Assembly: GCF_900130055.1 (NCBI RefSeq)
Contig: NZ_FQXU01000014.1
Coordinates: 1 to 55,608, forward strand
Reading direction: 5' to 3'
DNA length: 55,608 nucleotides
Origin: Clostridium intestinale DSM 6191
Lineage (GTDB): Bacteria > Bacillota > Clostridia > Clostridiales > Clostridiaceae
Position numbers and translations under genes: made by a program
Notes under the pieces: generated by a model
What the model was told of the DNA's origin: nothing
Database searches by the model: none
Seen by the model: the letters and a program-made list of their open reading frames with translations, nothing else
In this document: positions 15,808-24,349 of the stretch, piece after piece
How the letters are laid out: every line of letters begins with the position of its first letter
Numbering within the stretch: position 1 is the first letter of the stretch

Positions 15808-17040
15808 ATGAATGCTGAAATTATTGCAGTAGGTACAGAGATTTTATTAGGAGATATAGTAAACACGAATGCGCAATATATATCTAGAGAGTTAGCTAAC
15901 CTTGGAATAAATGTATATAAACAAGAAGTTGTTGGAGATAATGAAGAAAGAGTTTTGGAAAGTTTTAAAAATGCTTTTGAGAATTCAGATATTATAATAA
16001 CTACAGGTGGACTTGGACCAACACCAGATGATTTGACAAAAGAAATGGCAGCTAAATATTTTAATAAGGAGCTTGTGCTTCATAAAGAATCTTATGAGAA
16101 TTTAAAAAAGTTTTTCGAGAAAAGTGGAAGAGAATTAGTAGGAAGTAATGAGAAGCAGGTTTATTTTCCTAAAGATGCAATAGTTCTTAAAAATGATCAT
16201 GGAACAGCTCCAGGAGCAATTATAGAAGGGGATAATGGTAAGAAGATAGTAGTATTGCCTGGACCTCCAAGAGAAATGAAGCCTATGTTTGATAATTATG
16301 TTGTTCCATATCTTAAGGAATTTACAGATAGTGTTTTGGTTTCAAAGGTGTTAAGAACTTTTGGAATCGGAGAAAGTCGTATGGCAGAGATAGTTAACGA
16401 CTTAATAGTAAATCAAACTAATCCAACATTAGCGCCTTATGCTAAAGATATAGAAGCTATTTTAAGAATAACAGCTAAAGCTAAAAATGAAAAAGAAGCA
16501 GAAGAACTTATAAAACCTGTTGAAAAAGAGATTAGAAGAAGATTAGAAGAATATATATATGGAGAGGGAGAAACTTCTTTAGAAGAGGTTGTGGGAGAAC
16601 TCTTAGTTAAAAAAGGAATAAAAATAGCAACTGCAGAAAGTTGCACAGGTGGGATGGTGGCAGAGAAACTTATTAACTACGCTGGAATATCTGAAAGCTT
16701 TTTGGAAGGGGCAGTTACTTATTCAAATGAAGCTAAAATGAAGAGATTAGGTGTAAAAAAAGAAACATTAGATAAATATGGTGCAGTAAGTAAAGAGACT
16801 GCTAGAGAAATGGCTGAGGGTATAGCTAAAGCAGCAGGAGCTGATTTAGGAGTTTCAACCACAGGAATTGCAGGACCAGGTGGAGGAACAGCTGAAAAAC
16901 CAGTTGGACTAGTTTATATTGGGGTATATTATAAAGGGAATTGCTTAGTTAAGGAATTTAACTTTACAGGTAATAGAAATAGAGTTAGAGTAAGAACTAC
17001 TATGAGTGCACTTGACCTTGTAAGAAGAACTATAAAGTAA
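15808..17040 (+). CDS. cinA: CinA-family protein (putative competence/damage-inducible protein, NMN deamidase type)
   Basis: Protein of 410 residues, full length for CinA. The N-terminal molybdopterin-binding-like domain (1-170) shows AVGTEILLGDIVNTNA and TTGGLGPTPDDLTKE; in studied members it acts as an ADP-ribose pyrophosphatase. The C-terminal domain (about 255-410) shows ATAESCTGGMVAEKL and STTGIAGPGGGTAEKPVGLVY, the nicotinamide mononucleotide amidohydrolase used in pyridine nucleotide salvage. The start follows AAGAAGGTG. It is monocistronic here; in many Firmicutes it is upstream of recA, which is not in this window. Confidence 0.93.
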   Translation: MNAEIIAVGTEILLGDIVNTNAQYISRELANLGINVYKQEVVGDNEERVLESFKNAFENSDIIITTGGLGPTPDDLTKEMAAKYFNKELVLHKESYENLKKFFEKSGRELVGSNEKQVYFPKDAIVLKNDHGTAPGAIIEGDNGKKIVVLPGPPREMKPMFDNYVVPYLKEFTDSVLVSKVLRTFGIGESRMAEIVNDLIVNQTNPTLAPYAKDIEAILRITAKAKNEKEAEELIKPVEKEIRRRLEEYIYGEGETSLEEVVGELLVKKGIKIATAESCTGGMVAEKLINYAGISESFLEGAVTYSNEAKMKRLGVKKETLDKYGAVSKETAREMAEGIAKAAGADLGVSTTGIAGPGGGTAEKPVGLVYIGVYYKGNCLVKEFNFTGNRNRVRVRTTMSALDLVRRTIK

Positions 17041-17210
17041 TAAAACAACAAACCCTCCAAGACTCATAAGGACTCCTAGAGGGATGTTAATTATATTAAA
17101 ATGGGGGAGAGGCAATATCATATAAAGCTTAGTAGCTTCATTTATATTTTAGACAACTCTAATGGATATTATACAAAATAATAAAAAAAAATTAAGAAAG
17201 TAGGCATTTT

Positions 17211-18233
17211 ATGAGAAAGATTTTTAGAGCTAATTTGTATTTTCTAATGATACTTTTAATAAGCACTTTTGTTCCATATCTTTTGGGGATAGTATATGAA
17301 AACATAAATTTAACTGATTCTAGAATTATCTTATTTCTGAATCATGTAATCTTATTTTTAGTTCCAGCGGCTATATATATACTAGTAACAAAATCATCTG
17401 TCAAAAAAACTTTTAGATTAAATCCTATAAGTTTTAAAAATATATTTTGGATAATGATTTTAGCATTTGCAATACAACCTGTTGTAATGTTATTTTCACT
17501 AATATCAGGTTTCTTTTTTTCAAATGATGTAGGAGCATTTATTGGATCTATAATGGACACACCATACCCAATATTACTTTTATTAATAGCAGTAATGCCT
17601 GCTATTACAGAAGAGGTAACACTAAGAGGTATAGTTTTATCAGGATACGATTTTAAAAATAAATGGGTAGCATCTATAGTTACAGGATTATTGTTTGGAG
17701 TATTCCACTTAAATGCACAGCAGTTTCTATATGCAGCAGTTTTAGGAATGGTTTTAGCATATTTAGTTAGGATAACAAATAGTATATTTGCATCTGTAGT
17801 TATGCATTTTATGATAAATGGACTTCAAGTAACATTGCAAAAAGTAATTTCATTATTTATGGAGAACAATGTGAGTCCTGATGCGGTTTCACAACTTAAA
17901 ATGAGTGAAAAAATGGCAGCACTATCTGTGTGGGGATTTTTAGGTGTAATATTTGCAGCTATATCCATAATAATAATCAAAAAAATTGAGGATGACTGTA
18001 AATCTAGAGGAATATATGATTCCTATGAGAGATTAGGAGCAAGTTCAAGACATTCTTATATGAGAGTAGATTTAGATTCTAATTCTGTCACAGAAGTGAC
18101 TTCAGACATACTTTCAACAAAAGAAAGAGTACTAAATGGACCTTTAATAGCCACTATTATTATTTATTTTATAGTGATGAATTTACCTACTTTAGTACTT
18201 GCCTTCAATAGATTAGTTAATTTTAGAAGATAA
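17211..18233 (+). CDS. CPBP-family intramembrane glutamic protease
   Basis: Integral membrane protein of 340 residues with about eight hydrophobic segments, the last near residue 320. The CPBP (Abi/CAAX) catalytic motifs are present: EEVTLRG (motif 1, paired Glu) near 138 and FGVFHLN (motif 2 His) near 162; the third is in VMHFMIN near 198. A hydrophilic stretch (about 265-305) precedes the last membrane segment. The role may be peptide maturation or immunity; no bacteriocin genes are adjacent. The ribosome binding site (GAAAG) is weak. It is followed by a hairpin at 18251 but no clear terminator until 18433. Confidence 0.85.
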   Translation: MRKIFRANLYFLMILLISTFVPYLLGIVYENINLTDSRIILFLNHVILFLVPAAIYILVTKSSVKKTFRLNPISFKNIFWIMILAFAIQPVVMLFSLISGFFFSNDVGAFIGSIMDTPYPILLLLIAVMPAITEEVTLRGIVLSGYDFKNKWVASIVTGLLFGVFHLNAQQFLYAAVLGMVLAYLVRITNSIFASVVMHFMINGLQVTLQKVISLFMENNVSPDAVSQLKMSEKMAALSVWGFLGVIFAAISIIIIKKIEDDCKSRGIYDSYERLGASSRHSYMRVDLDSNSVTEVTSDILSTKERVLNGPLIATIIIYFIVMNLPTLVLAFNRLVNFRR

Positions 18234-18250
18234 TACTTAGAATTAAAACT

Positions 18251-18283
18251 CTTCAATAAGTAAAAAATACTTATTGAAGGGAG
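18251..18283 (+). promoter_or_regulatory. Hairpin overlapping the ribosome binding site of a tiny gene
   Basis: Perfect 12-bp stem CTTCAATAAGTA / TACTTATTGAAG (18251-18279) with loop AAAAA. The 3' arm runs into GAAGGGAG, the ribosome binding site of the gene at 18293, so part of that site is buried when the hairpin forms. No T run follows. It could act as a terminator-like barrier or a translation switch. Confidence 0.6.
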
Positions 18284-18292
18284 TTGATTATT

Positions 18293-18427
18293 ATGCCACA
18301 AAATAAACCTAATAACTCAATGCAAAAAGGTGAAAGAAGACAAAAGCTTCATGAAAAGCAAGACAATAAAGGAAATGATAAAGTAGATAAAGGATATAGA
18401 AGTTTTGAAGATGAAAAAATAAAATAA
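18293..18427 (+). CDS. 44-residue highly charged protein of unknown function
   Basis: The small frame starts MPQNKPNNSMQKGERRQKLH, is preceded by GAAGGGAG 9 bases upstream, and stops just before a bidirectional terminator. The product is very hydrophilic (K, D, N, E, Q), with no hydrophobic core and no cysteine. Several tiny asparagine- and lysine-rich proteins of this kind occur in spore-forming clostridia, but I cannot assign a role. The good ribosome binding site and position support it being real. Confidence 0.6.
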   Translation: MPQNKPNNSMQKGERRQKLHEKQDNKGNDKVDKGYRSFEDEKIK

Positions 18428-18432
18428 TATAT

Positions 18433-18467
18433 TTAAAGAGGTCTTTGTTATTCAAAGACCTCTTTAA
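18433..18467. terminator. Bidirectional terminator between converging genes
   Basis: Perfect 15-bp stem TTAAAGAGGTCTTTG / CAAAGACCTCTTTAA with a 5-base loop. A- and T-rich flanks on both sides serve the plus-strand tiny gene and the minus-strand hisC operon. Confidence 0.85.
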
Positions 18468-18469
18468 TA

Positions 18470-19528
18470 TTAAGCTATATAATCTTTTAAGAAACTTAAA
18501 AATCTATCCATTTCAGAATCAGTACCTATGGTTACTCTTAAATAATTATCAATTCTAGAAGAACTAAAGTATCTAACAAATATACCATCTTTCTTTAAGG
18601 CCTCAAACAAATCCTTAGCCTTTATAGTAGGATGAGTTATAAATATGAAGTTAGCTTTTGATTCAGGAATTATAAAACCTAATTCTTTTAATTCCTTAAT
18701 AGTATTTTCTCTAGTTTTGATTATTTTTGAACAAGTATCTTTAAAATACTCATCATCCTTAAGAGAAGCTATAGCTAATCTTTGAGATATATAATCTAAA
18801 GGGTAAGAGTTAAAAGAGTTCTTAACATCATTTAGGTAGGATATAGCTTCCTTAGAACCTAAAGCTACACCAACCCTTAAACCTGCTAAAGATCTAGATT
18901 TAGAATAAGTTTGAATAACAACTAGATTATCATATTTATTTATAAGTTTAACAGAGGATTCTCCACCAAAATCTATATAAGCTTCATCAACAATCACTAT
19001 TACATCTCTATTTTTTATCAAAATATCCTCTATAAAAGATAACGCCACACCTACTCCAGTAGGTGCATTAGGATTAGGGAATATAATTCCTCCATTTTCT
19101 CTAAAGTAGTCTTCTTTAGTTATGGTTAAATCCTCATTTAAAGGAATTTTATCATATTTAATATTAAATAAATCACCGTATACAGGATAAAAAGAATAAG
19201 TTATATCAGGAAATAATAGTGGCTTGTCTGAATTAAAAAAAGTCATAAAAGATAAAGCTAAAACATCATCAGAACCATTTCCAACAAAAACTTGATCTTT
19301 TTCTAAACCATAATAATCAGCCAAAGTTTCTACTAATTCACTAGCAGTAGGGTCAGGATATAATCTTAAGTTTGAACCCTCTATATTTTTAAGCTCCTCA
19401 ATAACCTTAGGAGCTGGAGGATAGGGGTTTTCATTTGTATTTAGCTTTAAGATATTAACTACCTTAGGCTGTTCACCTGGAATATAGGGGTCAACTTTTC
19501 TTATTTTATCTAACCAAAGCTTACTCAT
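18470..19528 (-). CDS. hisC: Histidinol-phosphate aminotransferase-like enzyme
   Basis: PLP-dependent class I/II aminotransferase of 352 residues, the length of HisC. Family marks are DKIRKVDPYIPGEQP at the start, LNTNENPYPPAP, the FVGNGSDDVL cofactor region, PNAPTG, VDEAYIDFGG, and the PLP-lysine segment TYSKSRSLAGLRVG. It transfers an amino group to imidazole-acetol phosphate in histidine synthesis. No other his genes are here, so a broader aromatic transaminase role is possible. The ATG at 19528 lies 12 bases after the upstream aminotransferase; an in-frame GTG at 19537 is the alternative start. Probably translationally coupled to the gene before it. Confidence 0.85.
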   Translation of the reverse strand: MSKLWLDKIRKVDPYIPGEQPKVVNILKLNTNENPYPPAPKVIEELKNIEGSNLRLYPDPTASELVETLADYYGLEKDQVFVGNGSDDVLALSFMTFFNSDKPLLFPDITYSFYPVYGDLFNIKYDKIPLNEDLTITKEDYFRENGGIIFPNPNAPTGVGVALSFIEDILIKNRDVIVIVDEAYIDFGGESSVKLINKYDNLVVIQTYSKSRSLAGLRVGVALGSKEAISYLNDVKNSFNSYPLDYISQRLAIASLKDDEYFKDTCSKIIKTRENTIKELKELGFIIPESKANFIFITHPTIKAKDLFEALKKDGIFVRYFSSSRIDNYLRVTIGTDSEMDRFLSFLKDYIA

Positions 19529-19540
19529 AATAACCACCCA

Positions 19541-20728
19541 TTATCCTAAATATAATTCAGCTAGTTTATCAAAAGCAGCTAAAGATTTTTCAATTTTATC
19601 ATAAGAAACACAATAAGAAATTCTAAAATGTCCAGGACAACCAAAGGCAGTACCAGGAACAATTAATAAATTGAACTTTTTAGCATCTTGACAGAACTTA
19701 ACATCATCTTCTATTAAAGATTTAGGGAAAAGATAAAAAGCTCCATTAGGCTTTACACAAGAAAAACCTATTTTTGTAAGGTGATTATATAATAAATCTC
19801 TATTTTTCTTATAAATATCAACATCAACCTCAGCTCCTAAAGTTCTAGCAATTACTCTTTGGAATAGAGAAGGAGCGTTAACGAACCCTAGTACTCTGTT
19901 AGCAACATTTAGACCTTGCATAAAAATATCAAAATCATCAAGATTGCTATTTGCTACTATGTATCCTATTCTTTCTCCAGGTAAAGATAATGATTTACTA
20001 TAGGAATATCCTATTATAGAGTTATTATAATAACTTAATAAATAAGGAACTTTAATATCATCATAAACAATTTCTCTATATGGCTCATCGGAAATTAAAT
20101 AAATGCTACTATTAAATTCTTTTTGCTTTTTATTAAGTATATTAGCTAAACTTTTTATAACTTCTTCTGAATAGATAACTCCAGTAGGATTGTTAGGTGA
20201 GTTTATAATTACGATTTTAGTTTTTGATGTTATTTTATTTTCAAATTCTTCTAAGTTTGGCTCAAAAGTATCTGTATTTGATGGAACAACAACAAGATTT
20301 CCATCATAATTGTTGGTATATGCTCTATACTCTCCAAAATAAGGAGCAAAAGTTATAACCTCATCACCTGGGTTCATCAGTGTTTTAAAAATTATATTTA
20401 ATCCACCAGCAGCACCACAAGTCATTACAATATTATTTTCAGTTAAATTTAGATTATGTTTTTTGTTAGTAAACTCAGCAATTTTAAGTCTAACATCCTC
20501 ATAACCTGAATTACTCATATAGCCATGAACAAAATTAGGAGATTCCTCAGACAATATTTCTATTATAGTATTTTTTACAACTTCTGGAGGTTCCACATTA
20601 GGGTTTCCAAGACTAAAATCAAAAACATTCTCTTCCCCATATATTGCTGCTAGCCTTTTTCCTTCTTCAAACATTGCTCTTATGGTAGAACTACCAGCTA
20701 CAAGATCTTTCATTTTGTTAGATATCAT
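19541..20728 (-). CDS. PLP-dependent class I aminotransferase
   Basis: Aminotransferase of 395 residues (fold type I), full length for the aspartate aminotransferase branch. Motifs: FDFSLGNPNVEPP near the start, INSPNNPTGVIYS, ISDEPYREIVYDD, the PLP-lysine in YSYSKSLSLPGERIGYI, and a C-terminal arginine in FRISYCVS. Substrate specificity cannot be read. The start is supported by ATGGGGG upstream. It forms a two-gene unit with hisC, suggesting amino-acid synthesis or salvage. BioY upstream on the same strand is 64 bases away and may or may not share a transcript. Confidence 0.88.
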   Translation of the reverse strand: MISNKMKDLVAGSSTIRAMFEEGKRLAAIYGEENVFDFSLGNPNVEPPEVVKNTIIEILSEESPNFVHGYMSNSGYEDVRLKIAEFTNKKHNLNLTENNIVMTCGAAGGLNIIFKTLMNPGDEVITFAPYFGEYRAYTNNYDGNLVVVPSNTDTFEPNLEEFENKITSKTKIVIINSPNNPTGVIYSEEVIKSLANILNKKQKEFNSSIYLISDEPYREIVYDDIKVPYLLSYYNNSIIGYSYSKSLSLPGERIGYIVANSNLDDFDIFMQGLNVANRVLGFVNAPSLFQRVIARTLGAEVDVDIYKKNRDLLYNHLTKIGFSCVKPNGAFYLFPKSLIEDDVKFCQDAKKFNLLIVPGTAFGCPGHFRISYCVSYDKIEKSLAAFDKLAELYLG

Positions 20729-20792
20729 TATTATTAGCCCCCATTCTATTCTTTAAAATAATAATATTATTTTATCATACCCCAACATAGAT

Positions 20793-21332
20793 TTAAAGAA
20801 GAGCAGTAGAGAGTCTTTGTCTAATTTTAACGCCTAACAAAACAGTTAAAAATACAACGATAATATCTTTAATAATAAATGGATATAATCCTGCAGCAAG
20901 TGCAGCTGGAAGAGATAAGTGAGCAACTATGGATAATTGTAAAACACCTGTAAAATAATCAACTGCAATAGCTATATAAACTAAAATGAAAGTTAATATA
21001 GGATTGTCCAGTTTTTTAGAATAGCCAATTATCAAAGCCATTAGGGGGAAGCCTATAATATATCCTCCTGTAGGGCCAAGAATTACATTTAATCCTCCGT
21101 GAAAGTTAGAGAAAACAGGTAAACCAACAGCACCCAATAGAATGAAAATTATAACGGATAAAAATGATTGCTTTGGAGTATAAATAAGGGCTAATAATAT
21201 AACTGCTGGCACTTGTAGAGTGATTGGAACTGTAGAAAAGGGAATAGGTATTGAAAATTGAGATAAAACAGCTAATATAGCAGCTCCCATACCTATAAAG
21301 GTTAAGTCTCTAATAGATAATTTTTGCTTCAT
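20793..21332 (-). CDS. bioY: Biotin ECF transporter substrate-binding protein BioY
   Basis: Membrane protein of 179 residues with about six hydrophobic segments, the length of BioY. The family signature LGPTGGYIIGFP is near residue 87; QVPAVILLALIYTPKQ and FSNFHGGLN are also typical. It is the biotin-specific S component, which needs a shared ECF energizing module (not in this window) for uptake. The start follows AAAGGAG. The promoter region carries a BirA-type operator, so expression should fall when biotin is plentiful. Confidence 0.93.
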   Translation of the reverse strand: MKQKLSIRDLTFIGMGAAILAVLSQFSIPIPFSTVPITLQVPAVILLALIYTPKQSFLSVIIFILLGAVGLPVFSNFHGGLNVILGPTGGYIIGFPLMALIIGYSKKLDNPILTFILVYIAIAVDYFTGVLQLSIVAHLSLPAALAAGLYPFIIKDIIVVFLTVLLGVKIRQRLSTALL

Positions 21333-21358
21333 AATAAAACTCCTTTAAAATAAATTAT

Positions 21359-21432
21359 ATGGTAAATATATACCATAGTATAAAAGAGCAAAAAACAATT
21401 GTCAACCAAATTATTTTAAAATAGGTTTACAA
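21359..21432 (-). promoter_or_regulatory. bioY promoter with BirA-type operator and a second palindrome
   Basis: On the minus strand: -35 TTGACA (21400-21405), 17-base spacer, -10 TATACT (21377-21382). The -35 overlaps TTGTCAACC (21399-21407), which with GGTTTACAA (21424-21432) across 16 bases forms the inverted repeat known for the biotin repressor BirA in Gram-positive bacteria. Just past the -10 lies another palindrome, ATGGTA-N6-TACCAT (21359-21376), over the expected transcription start. Confidence 0.8.
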
Positions 21433-21440
21433 TTAAAACA

Positions 21441-21468
21441 AAAAAAGAACTTCAATAAAAGAAGCTCT
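21441..21468 (-). terminator. Terminator of the 67-residue gene
   Basis: Minus-strand hairpin AGAGCTTC / GAAGTTCT (one G-U) followed by TTTTTT, 9 bases after the stop codon of the gene at 21477. Confidence 0.75.
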
Positions 21469-21476
21469 AGGTAAAA

Positions 21477-21680
21477 CTAATCACAAATTTTTTCAAGATT
21501 TTCAGTATACTTTTCAATAGCAAAATTTAATATTTCTACGTCTTTTACTAAATATGAAGCTTGGGTAAGATCTGAGTTAATTAGATTTTCAAACATTTTT
21601 TCTGTTGGGATAATGCTTTGACCTAGAATTGTTTCGACTTCAATTACTATCTTGCTTTTAATTGTGTAATTATTATTCAT
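21477..21680 (-). CDS. 67-residue protein of unknown function
   Basis: Small acidic protein starting MNNNYTIKSKIVIEVETILG, with an excellent ribosome binding site (AAGGAGG, 8 bases upstream) and its own terminator. It appears mostly helical, with no signal peptide, membrane segment or cysteine cluster until a single Cys near the end. It is not recognised. It is monocistronic and separated from bioY by a terminator. Confidence 0.7.
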   Translation of the reverse strand: MNNNYTIKSKIVIEVETILGQSIIPTEKMFENLINSDLTQASYLVKDVEILNFAIEKYTENLEKICD

Positions 21681-22053
21681 AAAAATCCTCCTTAAATAAA
21701 TATTTGTATCTTATAAAATAATAATAACAGTAAATTAGTAAAATTTAATGTTTAATATCGTTAAGAATTATTAAAAGGAAGTTAAAAAAATACACCGACA
21801 AACTATAAAGTAAGCCAGTGCATTCTTTAAGTTGATAGCTGCTTATTTCATTGAAGTTGAGGTTTATTGATTTATCACATTTGATAATCTTTAAAATCTT
21901 TCTTCAACAATATTATTTTGTCCACGTAAAAAATATAAATGCTATAAAAACAATTCATACATTGGATAAAATTATAAAGTGAAATACTCTTGTAATAAAC
22001 TTGACCATCTATTAAAATTATCCTAGCGAAGTTAATACTAAGGAGAGAAGAAA
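21681..22053. other. Intergenic region between divergent genes
   Basis: 373 AT-rich bases containing the divergent promoters of the 67-residue gene and the ABC-F gene. All reading frames are interrupted by many stops. I see no hairpin with a T run and no riboswitch motif. Confidence 0.5.
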
Positions 22054-23610
22054 ATGAGTGTTTTAACAGTTAAAGACATGAGCCATGGATTTGGTGATAG
22101 AGCTATATTTGAAGATGTGTCCTTTAGATTATTAAAAGGAGAGCATGTAGGTTTAATTGGAGCTAACGGAGAAGGAAAATCTACATTCATGAACATAGTT
22201 ACAAACAAACTTATGCCAGACGAAGGTAAGGTACTTTGGTCAAATAATGTTAGAGTTGGATACATGGATCAACATGCAGCTTTAGAAAAAGGAATATCCA
22301 TAAGAGATGCACTTAGAGATGCATTTAAGTACCTATTTGATTTAGAAGAAGAAATGAATTCTCTTTATGGAAAAATGGGTGAAGTAGAACCAGAAGAATT
22401 AGAAAAAATGCTAGAAAGAACAGCAACAATTCAAGACTTATTAGACCATAATGGATTTTATGTAATAGATGCAAAGGTAGAAGAAGTTGCTAAAGGTCTT
22501 GGACTTTTGGATTTAGGTTTAGATAGAGACGTAGATGATTTATCAGGTGGACAAAGAACAAAAATATTATTAGGTAAGTTATTACTGCAAAATTCAGAAA
22601 TATTACTTTTAGATGAGCCTACTAACTATTTAGATGAAGAGCACATAGAATGGTTAAAGAGATATTTAAATAACTACGAAAATGCTTTTATATTAATATC
22701 CCATGATATTCCATTTTTAAATTCAGTAGTTAATCTTATATATCATGTAGAAGAAAGAAAGCTAACAAGATATGTTGGAGACTATGATGAATTTAGAAGA
22801 CTATATGAAGAAAACAAAAAGAGATTAGAAGCAGCATATGAGAAACAACAAAAAGAAATAGCTAGGCTAGAGGACTTTGTTGCAAGAAATAAAGCAAATG
22901 TTGCTACTGCCAATATGGCTAAATCAAGACAAAAGAAACTTGATAAAATGGACGTAATAGAACTTTCAAAGGAAAAACCAAAACCAGAATTTAACTTCAA
23001 AGCAGCTAGAGCTTCAGGAAAAGTAATATTCGAAACTAAAGGATTAGTTATAGGATATGACTCACCATTAACTAAACCATTAGATCTTTATATGGAAAGA
23101 GGACAAAAAATAGCTTTAGTTGGAGCAAATGGACTAGGTAAATCTACCCTATTAAAGAGTTTACTTGACAAAGTCAAACCTTTAAGTGGAGAAGTTGAAC
23201 TTGGAGATTATCAATACATAGGTTACTTTGAACAAGAAGATAGATCAGGAAATACCAACACTTGTATAGAGGAAGTATGGCAAGAGTTCCCAAGCAAAAC
23301 TCAATATGAAATAAGAGCAGCCTTAGCTAAATGTGGATTAACAACTAAACAGCTAGAATCAAAAATAATGGTTTTATCTGGAGGAGAAGCTGCAAAAGTA
23401 AGACTATGCAAAATCCTAAACACAGAAACCAATATATTAATTCTAGATGAGCCTACAAACCATTTAGATGTAGAAGCAAAAGAAGAATTAAAAAGAGCCT
23501 TAAGAGAATATAAAGGATCAATATTACTAGTATCCCATGAACCAGAATTCTACAGAGATGTAGTTACTGAAATATGGAATTGTGAGGATTGGACTACAAA
23601 AATTGTGTAG
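22054..23610 (+). CDS. ABC-F family ATPase (YkpA/YbiT-like)
   Basis: Soluble protein of 518 residues with two ABC ATPase domains and no membrane segments, the ABC-F layout. Domain 1: Walker A GANGEGKS, signature LSGGQRTKI, Walker B LLLDEPTN. Domain 2: GANGLGKS, LSGGEAAKV, LILDEPTNHLD. Between them is the helical, charged linker (about 240-320, RRLYEENKKRLEAAYEKQQ) that reaches the ribosomal P site in studied members. The sequence fits the YkpA/YbiT housekeeping branch better than antibiotic-resistance ABC-F proteins. The start follows AAGGAGAG. Likely role: translation quality control. Confidence 0.9.
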   Translation: MSVLTVKDMSHGFGDRAIFEDVSFRLLKGEHVGLIGANGEGKSTFMNIVTNKLMPDEGKVLWSNNVRVGYMDQHAALEKGISIRDALRDAFKYLFDLEEEMNSLYGKMGEVEPEELEKMLERTATIQDLLDHNGFYVIDAKVEEVAKGLGLLDLGLDRDVDDLSGGQRTKILLGKLLLQNSEILLLDEPTNYLDEEHIEWLKRYLNNYENAFILISHDIPFLNSVVNLIYHVEERKLTRYVGDYDEFRRLYEENKKRLEAAYEKQQKEIARLEDFVARNKANVATANMAKSRQKKLDKMDVIELSKEKPKPEFNFKAARASGKVIFETKGLVIGYDSPLTKPLDLYMERGQKIALVGANGLGKSTLLKSLLDKVKPLSGEVELGDYQYIGYFEQEDRSGNTNTCIEEVWQEFPSKTQYEIRAALAKCGLTTKQLESKIMVLSGGEAAKVRLCKILNTETNILILDEPTNHLDVEAKEELKRALREYKGSILLVSHEPEFYRDVVTEIWNCEDWTTKIV

Positions 23611-23664
23611 TAATTCTGTATAATTTATATGACTTTAGAATACCATAAATAATTGTTTTAGAAT

Positions 23665-23705
23665 AACAGCAGTGATACTGAAAAGTATTACTGTTGTTTC
23701 TATTT
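23665..23705 (+). terminator. Terminator after the ABC-F gene
   Basis: Stem AACAGCAGTGATACT / AGTATTACTGTTGTT with two G-U pairs and a GAAA loop, then a weak T run. Confidence 0.75.
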
Positions 23706-23712
23706 GCAAGGA

Positions 23713-23742
23713 TTTACACTTGGATTATAAAGCGAGTATAAT
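23713..23742 (+). promoter_or_regulatory. Promoter of the acetyltransferase cluster
   Basis: TTTACA at 23713-23718, 18-base spacer, TATAAT at 23737-23742, ahead of the first GNAT gene at 23790. Confidence 0.6.
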
Positions 23743-23789
23743 ATTTGTAACAGTTGAAAATTATTACAATAGAATAGAGGGATAGAATT

Positions 23790-24329
23790 ATGAAAATACG
23801 CTTTGAAGAGTTTAAAGATGAAATTGATACTCTTATAGAATTTTTAATATCAGATACATGGGAGTTTTATGGAACACCTAATCCAAAGCCAGAAAGGATT
23901 AGAACCAGTTATGAAAACCAGTATTATACAGGTGATGATTGTAAAACTTTTTGGGTTATTTTAGATAATGACACAAAAGTAGGAATGATTAGGATTTATG
24001 ATTTACAAGATGGTGATCCATTGTTTGATATAAGAATTTTAAGAAAGTATAAAGGTATGGGAATTGGAACAGTCACTGTAAAGTGGCTTGTTGACTACGT
24101 ATTTAATAATTTTTATGATAAAGAAAGGATAGAAGCTAATACAAGGCAAGATAATTACGCAATGAGATGTGTATTCCATAAGTGTGGGTTTCTTAAAGAA
24201 GCGCACCATAGAAAAGCATGGGTGGGACAAGATGGAATACCATATGATGCAATAGGATATGGAATTACTAAAGAAGATTGGCAAAGTGGAAAAACTACTC
24301 CGATAGATTGGAATGACTTTAAGTGTTAA
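23790..24329 (+). CDS. GNAT-family N-acetyltransferase (RimJ/RimL-like)
   Basis: Acetyltransferase of 179 residues. The acetyl-CoA binding region is RKYKGMGIGTVTVKWL near residues 86-101, followed by the NTRQDNYAMRCVFHKCGFLKE motif in which a neighbouring residue set positions the substrate. The N-terminal part (WEFYGTPNPKPERIRTSYENQYY) is that of proteins annotated as ribosomal-protein or antibiotic acetyltransferases; the substrate is unknown. First of a run of four GNAT genes; it ends 20 bases before the next. Confidence 0.85.
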   Translation: MKIRFEEFKDEIDTLIEFLISDTWEFYGTPNPKPERIRTSYENQYYTGDDCKTFWVILDNDTKVGMIRIYDLQDGDPLFDIRILRKYKGMGIGTVTVKWLVDYVFNNFYDKERIEANTRQDNYAMRCVFHKCGFLKEAHHRKAWVGQDGIPYDAIGYGITKEDWQSGKTTPIDWNDFKC

Positions 24330-24349
24330 TTATACAAGGAGGATATATG

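Noticed and set aside
21700-22050. Possible decayed insertion-sequence transposase on the minus strand
   Set aside because: Reading frames are interrupted by many stops and I could not recognise any transposase motif or terminal inverted repeats.
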